From contig RFKI01000275.1 of NCBI GenBank assembly GCA_003694355.1, positions 1 to 7,958 on the forward strand: 7,958 bases of DNA. The letters are read 5' to 3'. Positions 1 through 5,672 of the stretch are shown piece by piece (position 1 is the stretch's first letter; each line of letters begins with the position of its first letter). The DNA comes from Bdellovibrio sp. Lineage in GTDB: Bacteria; Bdellovibrionota; Bdellovibrionia; Bdellovibrionales; UBA1609. Position numbers and translations under genes: made by a program. Under the pieces are notes generated by a model. That model had not been told where the DNA came from, searched no databases, and saw only the letters and a list, made by a program, of their open reading frames with translations.

Positions 1-731
1 TCATAATACTTATATGTTTCCATCTGGACTCCGTTATCAATTTGTTTTGTTTTCTTTAAATAATTATAATTGTTAGCGTCAAGGTTGTTTCCAGCAAGGT
101 AATAATCAAACTTTTCAAGAAGAACACCATTTCTTGAGGTGGTGTTTAACCTACTAAACTCGTCAAAAGTGTAATCATAACGAACGCCATTGACATCTGT
201 TTCCTGAATGAGGTTTCCTCTTGTGTCATAGCTCATCAATGATTTTTGGTGCTTCGCATTCTCTACACATGTGGGGTGAGCATGATTCCATTGAGATCCA
301 GTTGCTTCAGGATTTGTCGGTGTGCCGCATTCATTGTTGTTTCCGTAATAAGTCCAAGTGCTGTTGCCTGACGCGTCTTTCTCATGAACAACGTTCCCGT
401 AATCGTCATAATCAACATAAGTCTTTGTTTTTATCTCTTCTGCGCCAACGCCATCATATTCTTCCTTTACAAACCATTGCCTATCGCTATTCCCATTAAA
501 GTTATTAGCATAAACATAGCGCTTGCTTTCTACTCTTTTAGATGGTGTTTCAATAGTATCATACCTCACTACTTCACCGACTTGGCTCCACATATGCTCA
601 TCTATTTGCATTGCTGTGTTATCAGCGTAAGCATATTTGATTGTTGTTATTCTCTTCTTACCATCATCCTTATACTCAATAATCCTGTTTGGAAGACCAT
701 TTAGGATGTTGTACTCATATTCAGTTATTTT
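1..731 (-). other. YD (RHS) repeat region, running off the window
   Basis: From about residue 1290 the giant protein shows repeated Y-x(2,3)-G-N/G-x-(V/I/L) strands: YEYNILNGLPNRIIEY, YVDYDDYGNVVHEKD (from 1394), LMSYDTRGNLIQETD (Y1457), YDYTFDEFSRL (from 1474). The spacing of about 20-60 residues and the G-N/D-G turns match RHS/YD repeats, which build the spiral beta-shell. More repeats, and any core and tip, should lie beyond position 1. Confidence 0.9.
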
Positions 732-3700
732 TGTGGCGCCGTCAGTTGTATCATTAATTTTATCCAAATGAGTCCACACACTCTTTAAGTAGCCGTTGCC
801 AAAATTAGTTTGTATCTCGGAGGTGTAATTGTACTCAACGATTCTTACAGGCGATCCTGTTGAGTCAAAATAAGTTGTTCTCTTAAGAAGTCCTCTTCCA
901 TGATCATTGTCAAAATTTGCTGATGTCTTAGCATAAGAGGGATATTCTACAAGGTCACATTCCCCATTTTTATTATTGTCGACACAACACCTTTGTGGTT
1001 CTTCAAGACTTAAATCAATAAGTAAGATTTCTGTTCCCCCATTATTATCCATGTCAAATATTTGTAAGCGACTAACCAAAGGGGCCATGCTCTCTTTATT
1101 CAACTGTCCAATAGAATCCTGCAAATTTTCATTTTTATAACTTGTATTTTTATTTTTTGTTGATGGTAAAATAAAACGTTTAACTTTGTTTGATAATTGT
1201 TCAGTATTATTCCAACTTCCTTGTTGCATTGATGTTACTCCTCCAAAAATCCATGACTCACATTTTAATGATGGTGTTGTATCATAGAGATTACAATCAT
1301 CGTTTATCCAAGTTTCTCCAGCATAAAAACCATTCTCATATACTTTAATATGATGTCCTGCAGGTGCTATAAACAAAAATGGGCAATTATAAGAACTTGA
1401 TATGGGCATTGAACCATCCTCAGTCGAGTAACCATAATCCATGCCATTTACAGTCCACCTGTTTTCCGGAATGTATTTACCTTCGTTTGGAGAGTCGAGC
1501 GCTGTGGTAAACTCATAAGTAACCCATCCATGATCCGCGTAGAACCCATCCCATCCTTCTATGACTGTAACCTTACTATAACCTACATAAGGTTCAATAA
1601 TACTTGAGCCCTTGTAAACAACGTCATTCCAGAGTTCAAAATTGCCTGGCTCTATAGTGGCAACCCCACTGGATTCGCCAGGCACTCCTGGCTGACCATA
1701 ACCATCATCCTCTTCTACATCCCACCCGTTAAAATCATTTTTTGAGTAAAGGTATTTTGTTGTAGTGCAGTAATACTCGCCAAGGCCGTCACAATTCTTT
1801 ATTTCCGAAACTCTGACTCCACCGCCATAATGAGTGTCATCTCTCTCATCAGAGCCAATAGCATCTGGCATGTAATTGTTAACTGCCGTGTAACGATCGT
1901 TCTCGTACTTTATACTTGTGAAGCCTCCTGTCGGCCATATTATATCTGTTAATGACCAAGCATCTGCATGCAGCCCATTCTTGTATCCTTCTTGGTTATG
2001 ATTTAATTTGGACCCGTACTCATAATAATATCCCCACCTGTCAAATTTGTATTTCCCCCAAGTTGGGTTATAAGAGCCTTCTCCAAAGCTGTGCATACTC
2101 GTTTTTGTTTTTCCAGTCTTTTTAATATTGTTCAATTGAATTGTGTCCCTTTGTTTTTTCTTATTAACCACATTAATCTGTGGCTTTTTTGGGTCATAAT
2201 CAAGAAGGCTTCTCTTCAAATTAAATATGTACTCATTTTGCGAACTTTCTTTACCAAAATTTATTTCTTCTGGTTTCTTTCTATTAATACCAAATATTTC
2301 TGCTGTATCTAACCTGGATGAAGTAATTCTTTCTTTAGCTTTTTGTTGGCTTTGAGACCCTCCTGCGCCCATGCTCCTATACTCATCAACTCCTAATCCA
2401 TCCATCACCCACAGCCGGTCATCATTTGATAATGATTTTGCAAAATCATCAAATATTTGTGCCCTACATGGGCCACCATCATTAATCAACCTGACTTCTA
2501 CAACATTCCATCCTCTTGTGAATGTTGGATTCCACGTATCTGTTGCTGGATTATTCTTACAATATTTTTGCAAGTTGCATGAATTGCTATTAAAAGTTTC
2601 TCCACAGTTATTCCACACATAAATAGTGTAATCATCATCCCAGCTGAGCTGCATATTCTTAACAAAGGTTTCATTAGACCACACCCATGTTATGAATTCC
2701 CAATCAACAGGGCACCCACAATAATTTTCACCTCCTTGAATTAAAGGACTAGAATCATGATTGAACCAGTAAGAGTCAAGTTCGCTTATCTTGAACCACG
2801 AACTACTGTTAGGTGGTGCTGGTGGGGGGTTCCACGCACAATTCCAACTCAAATACCCAGGATTTCCTGAGCAATACCCTTCTGAATAAAATTCATAACC
2901 TTCTGTCCAATCATCATATCCGCAGCTGCAGTCAGAGTGGCAGGTAAAACAATTTTCATCATAATTGCATTGCCCATCTCCACAGAACAATCCACCCCCA
3001 TAATTGAACTGTATGGGGGGTTGTGAAGATAAGCCACCATAACCTTTCTTTGTAACATTAACTAATGTGAGCCTTCCTTCTTCTGAGTCAGGTGTCCCAG
3101 GCATTAAAAAGTAGTTCTGGGCGAAGACTTGGCTCTCTAAAACTGTGGAGGGATCTGCTTTTGAGTATAGCCTTATCTCCGAGAGCCTTGGAGGATGCCT
3201 CGTTCCACCATATTCTCTGCTGTCTGTCCTGTCAAATGCAACAATGAATTCAGCATAGTGAGTTGGCGTTTCAATCCTGTTTAAGTAGCTCATTTCATGG
3301 TAAGCCTCAGTGTAAACCTGCCTGCCGTCAGGCCCTTCTATGCAGGTTCCATCATAGGGGTTTACTTTTTTGAAGTCAGAAACCCATGTTGTGTAGTTGA
3401 ACTTTATCCAGTTTCCTTCATCACCATCATCTGCGTATCCATTCTGGTTGCTGTCAAAATAATTAGGTCCCAAAATCTCTGATATGCCAAATTCATACGC
3501 AAAATCTTTTAAGTATTGGATTTCTGTGTAATCGCTCCCACTAAAATCACAAGTTGAACTCGGATCCACTGTCTTCTTAACCCTATAAGCATAATTTGGT
3601 GTTCCTGGGTTCTTGAATTTTTGTGTTGGCTTAAACCTGTATGTTGTTCCGTCCTTAACAGTTATTCTTATCTCACTGAACGTGTGATCTGTTTCATTTG

Positions 3701-4598
3701 TTATATAATCAATAAAAACAGCGTCCTGGCACCTTGCCGGGTTTCCTTGGCAGAGGTCCATGTTAACTTGGTCAGTGGCATGACCTTCAGATTTTTTTAA
3801 ATGGAAATAGGGTGTTGTTTCTTGGCCAGGATAATTGCTTATGATAATTTGATTTGATAAGTAATTACCAGAAACAGTATAAATGTCAGGATTATTAATA
3901 TCAAACGCGTAATAAGGGCCTGTTGTTAATAAGCTATTCTTGCTCTGCACAGAATTATTATTCATTCTTTCAGTAGAATAAAGACTGCTATTATTAATTG
4001 ATTCGTTTTGGTTTCCTGTCTTAGGACTAGTTAATCCTTGCTGATCAACATTGTACCACTTGAATCCATTAACATGCAAATCACACCAACCATTACAATT
4101 AATCCTCATTTGGTTCTCCTCACTTGTGATCCTTTCAACAACACCATAGGCTACCAAAGGCAAGCTAATTGGATTTGCTAGAGAGGCAGCATTCTCCCCA
4201 AGAGCATTCATAATTACACTAATATATGCTGGGTGGTTAGAATCCAGTCTGTGGTAAATCCTAAAATTGATTGGTTCATTCAAACAACCACCACAATAAT
4301 CATCAGGAATGTTAATATGCGTTCTTGTTATTTTTTCAACGCTTAAATCCCATCCTAATCCTATCCAGCTGGCTTCCTGTTTTGTGTTTATGCCTGCTTT
4401 GTATCTTAATTTAAGGTCATAATCTAAGCCGCCTCTTCCAGGAATTGTCATCAAAGGGTATTCAAATTGGAAATCCCCTGTGTGAAGGCTAACACCCTCA
4501 TTAATATCTTGGTAATTAAACTTGAAACCTTCTTTTGCAGCAATTGCGTTAGGACCGAAGAGTGTTATAATTAAAACAATAAATAATACTTTCTTCAT
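1..4598 (-). CDS. Giant secreted SpvB/RHS YD-repeat protein (3' partial)
   Basis: I translated this frame by hand from ATG 4598 to the window edge: 1532 sense codons with no stop, and the C-terminus is beyond position 1. The start has a perfect AGGAGG nine bases upstream and overlaps the TPR gene stop. Layout: signal peptide (1-21, MKKVLFIVLIITLFGPNAIAA); SpvB-like opening with PGRGGLDYDLKLRY and GLGW (80-83); KDGTTYRF strand typical of this family; Ca-binding-like D-x-N-x-N-G loop (382-395); CGDG Cys motif (539-560); Trp/Cys-rich domain (561-732); Lys-rich linker (about 750-833); WSLTDIIWPTGGF and YGGGVRVSEI, as in the middle part of other SpvB/RHS proteins; DMDNNGGTE and DNNKNGECD loops (1182-1215); YD repeats from about 1290 on, for example YDDYGNVVHEKDASGN and YDTRGNLIQETDVNGV. 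In known relatives (TcB/TcC, bacterial RHS) such repeats form a hollow beta-shell around a C-terminal effector. Whether one exists here lies off-window. Confidence 0.95.
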   Translation of the reverse strand, partial: MKKVLFIVLIITLFGPNAIAAKEGFKFNYQDINEGVSLHTGDFQFEYPLMTIPGRGGLDYDLKLRYKAGINTKQEASWIGLGWDLSVEKITRTHINIPDDYCGGCLNEPINFRIYHRLDSNHPAYISVIMNALGENAASLANPISLPLVAYGVVERITSEENQMRINCNGWCDLHVNGFKWYNVDQQGLTSPKTGNQNESINNSSLYSTERMNNNSVQSKNSLLTTGPYYAFDINNPDIYTVSGNYLSNQIIISNYPGQETTPYFHLKKSEGHATDQVNMDLCQGNPARCQDAVFIDYITNETDHTFSEIRITVKDGTTYRFKPTQKFKNPGTPNYAYRVKKTVDPSSTCDFSGSDYTEIQYLKDFAYEFGISEILGPNYFDSNQNGYADDGDEGNWIKFNYTTWVSDFKKVNPYDGTCIEGPDGRQVYTEAYHEMSYLNRIETPTHYAEFIVAFDRTDSREYGGTRHPPRLSEIRLYSKADPSTVLESQVFAQNYFLMPGTPDSEEGRLTLVNVTKKGYGGLSSQPPIQFNYGGGLFCGDGQCNYDENCFTCHSDCSCGYDDWTEGYEFYSEGYCSGNPGYLSWNCAWNPPPAPPNSSSWFKISELDSYWFNHDSSPLIQGGENYCGCPVDWEFITWVWSNETFVKNMQLSWDDDYTIYVWNNCGETFNSNSCNLQKYCKNNPATDTWNPTFTRGWNVVEVRLINDGGPCRAQIFDDFAKSLSNDDRLWVMDGLGVDEYRSMGAGGSQSQQKAKERITSSRLDTAEIFGINRKKPEEINFGKESSQNEYIFNLKRSLLDYDPKKPQINVVNKKKQRDTIQLNNIKKTGKTKTSMHSFGEGSYNPTWGKYKFDRWGYYYEYGSKLNHNQEGYKNGLHADAWSLTDIIWPTGGFTSIKYENDRYTAVNNYMPDAIGSDERDDTHYGGGVRVSEIKNCDGLGEYYCTTTKYLYSKNDFNGWDVEEDDGYGQPGVPGESSGVATIEPGNFELWNDVVYKGSSIIEPYVGYSKVTVIEGWDGFYADHGWVTYEFTTALDSPNEGKYIPENRWTVNGMDYGYSTEDGSMPISSSYNCPFLFIAPAGHHIKVYENGFYAGETWINDDCNLYDTTPSLKCESWIFGGVTSMQQGSWNNTEQLSNKVKRFILPSTKNKNTSYKNENLQDSIGQLNKESMAPLVSRLQIFDMDNNGGTEILLIDLSLEEPQRCCVDNNKNGECDLVEYPSYAKTSANFDNDHGRGLLKRTTYFDSTGSPVRIVEYNYTSEIQTNFGNGYLKSVWTHLDKINDTTDGATKITEYEYNILNGLPNRIIEYKDDGKKRITTIKYAYADNTAMQIDEHMWSQVGEVVRYDTIETPSKRVESKRYVYANNFNGNSDRQWFVKEEYDGVGAEEIKTKTYVDYDDYGNVVHEKDASGNSTWTYYGNNNECGTPTNPEATGSQWNHAHPTCVENAKHQKSLMSYDTRGNLIQETDVNGVRYDYTFDEFSRLNTTSRNGVLLEKFDYYLAGNNLDANNYNYLKKTKQIDNGVQMETYKYY
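2403..2984 (-). other. CGDG Cys motif followed by Trp/Cys-rich beta domain
   Basis: Residues 539-560 of the giant protein read as C-G-D-G-x-C-x5-C-x2-C-x3-C-x-C, with Cys at 539, 544, 550, 553, 557 and 559. Such motifs recur in extracellular proteins and probably form disulfides. Residues 561-732 add 13 Trp and 8 Cys. A strand pattern (WDDDYTIYVWNN, then GWNVVEVRLINDGG) resembles jelly-roll PA14- or carbohydrate-binding-like domains. That fold assignment is inferred. Confidence 0.6.
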
Positions 4599-5653
4599 TT
4601 TTTATGCCCTCCTATCCTAGGAGGATTGCAATATTCCCTCCTCTCTGGCATCGTTGAGCAGGCTATCTCAAAACATCTTGTAGCATCATCTCTTCTTCCT
4701 GCCCTATCATAAGCTAAACCAAGAACAAAATTCATTCTCGGACTGTTTGGGAATAAGTTTATTCCTTCCTCAAGAACAACAAGTGCTTTATTTAAGTCGC
4801 CTGAGTTTAAGTAAGCAGCGCCCAATTCGTGGTATGCGTGCTCGTCAGGGCCAGACTCAAGTATTTGTTGGAAGTAATGCTTGGCATTATTCCAATCTCT
4901 TTGCTCAAAAGAAATTTGGCCGAGCAATCGGAGAGCATCAACTGAGTTTGGGTTTAACTTCTGTATTAAGAGGGCTTGTTGGTTAGCTAGCTTAAGCTCG
5001 CCTGCTTTTAGGTAAGCGTCTCCTAACTTTGCATGTAATATTTCTAGCTTGGCAGAATCTGATTCTCCATTAATCTGTGTTTTTAACTCTTTTATAAAGC
5101 TCCGAGCCGCCTTGCTATACCAAGCCAATATTTCTTTGTTTTCTGGATAGAACAAATTTGCCGTATAAAACGTGTTAAACGCATTCTCAAAATCGCCTGT
5201 TTTGAAGTAGGATATTCCTAAATAAAGTCTCACAAGGTGCATTTCCTTGTCGGGCTGTGTGTCAAAATGAAATCCTTTTTCCTCATTTATCTCAAGTGCC
5301 AACTTTAATGGACTAATCGCCTCTTGATACTTACCAATCATAAAATAAGCTGTGCCAAGTGATGCATTAACTCCCACCAAACCAGTATAATTTTCATTTC
5401 TCTCATAACCTTCTCTTGCCCTCTCAAAATCATCTATTGCTTGCTCAATGCTTGAATAGGTTCTCATGCGCAAAGAGCTAAGACCTCTTTTGTGAAAGAA
5501 AACGGAAGAATCTTCTTGTGTTACCTTTCTTGCTGATGATAATTGCTCGTTCTTTCTTTCTAAGTTATTATTTGCTTCAGAGCACCCCCCAGTAAAAGCT
5601 AACATAAAGGCACTCATGGCACCAAGCAAACATATCCTTTCAAGTTTGTTCAT
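4595..5653 (-). CDS. TPR-repeat lipoprotein
   Basis: This 352-residue protein starts at ATG 5653. An in-frame GTG at 5662 would add three residues, but that GTG lies inside the AGGTGAG ribosome site, so ATG is preferred. The N-terminus is a lipoprotein signal: MNKLER, a hydrophobic core, then LAFTGGC with the lipid-modified Cys at 24. The -3 residue is Thr rather than the usual Leu, so the lipobox is acceptable but not ideal. After a polar linker, from about residue 60 to 335, come TPR helical hairpins with the usual small/aromatic pattern, for example LGTAYFMIGKYQEAI, LGISYFKTGDFENAF, LGDAYLKAGELKLA, LGQISFEQRDWNNAKHYF, LGAAYLNSGDLNKAL and LGLAYDRAGRRDDA. The tail is short and basic (GGHKK). 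TPRs bind proteins or peptides, so a scaffold or assembly role for the flanking RHS proteins at the membrane is plausible but inferred. Immunity is another possibility with no direct support. The stop overlaps the next start in ATGA. Confidence 0.93.
   Translation of the reverse strand: MNKLERICLLGAMSAFMLAFTGGCSEANNNLERKNEQLSSARKVTQEDSSVFFHKRGLSSLRMRTYSSIEQAIDDFERAREGYERNENYTGLVGVNASLGTAYFMIGKYQEAISPLKLALEINEEKGFHFDTQPDKEMHLVRLYLGISYFKTGDFENAFNTFYTANLFYPENKEILAWYSKAARSFIKELKTQINGESDSAKLEILHAKLGDAYLKAGELKLANQQALLIQKLNPNSVDALRLLGQISFEQRDWNNAKHYFQQILESGPDEHAYHELGAAYLNSGDLNKALVVLEEGINLFPNSPRMNFVLGLAYDRAGRRDDATRCFEIACSTMPERREYCNPPRIGGHKK
4608..4613 (-). promoter_or_regulatory. Ribosome binding site of the giant RHS gene
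   Basis: A perfect AGGAGG lies within the last codons of the TPR gene, 9 nt before ATG 4598. Together with the ATGA stop/start overlap (4595-4598), it supports translational coupling of the two genes. The strong site also suggests high or re-initiated translation of the giant protein. Confidence 0.85.
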
Positions 5654-5657
5654 CTTT

Positions 5658-5664
5658 CTCACCT
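5658..5664 (-). promoter_or_regulatory. Ribosome binding site of the TPR lipoprotein gene
   Basis: AGGTGAG lies in the 19-nt gap after the upstream TAA, with about 5 nt between AGGTGA and ATG 5653. It decides the start, because the alternative GTG at 5662 falls within this site and would have no ribosome site of its own. Confidence 0.75.
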
Positions 5665-5672
5665 AAAAATTG

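Noticed and set aside
221..704. Plus-strand ORFs antisense to the YD repeats
   Set aside because: The opposite strand encodes clear YD repeats without interruption, and these reading frames show no domain.
2849..3058. 69-codon minus-strand ORF in another frame
   Set aside because: It lies wholly inside the giant RHS gene in a different frame and has no ribosome site or recognisable domain. It is a shadow of the Cys-rich region.
1..4598. Frameshift or stop in the giant gene, suspected because no complete ORF spans this region
   Set aside because: Hand translation codon by codon from 4598 to position 3 found no stop. The ORF is simply open at the window edge.
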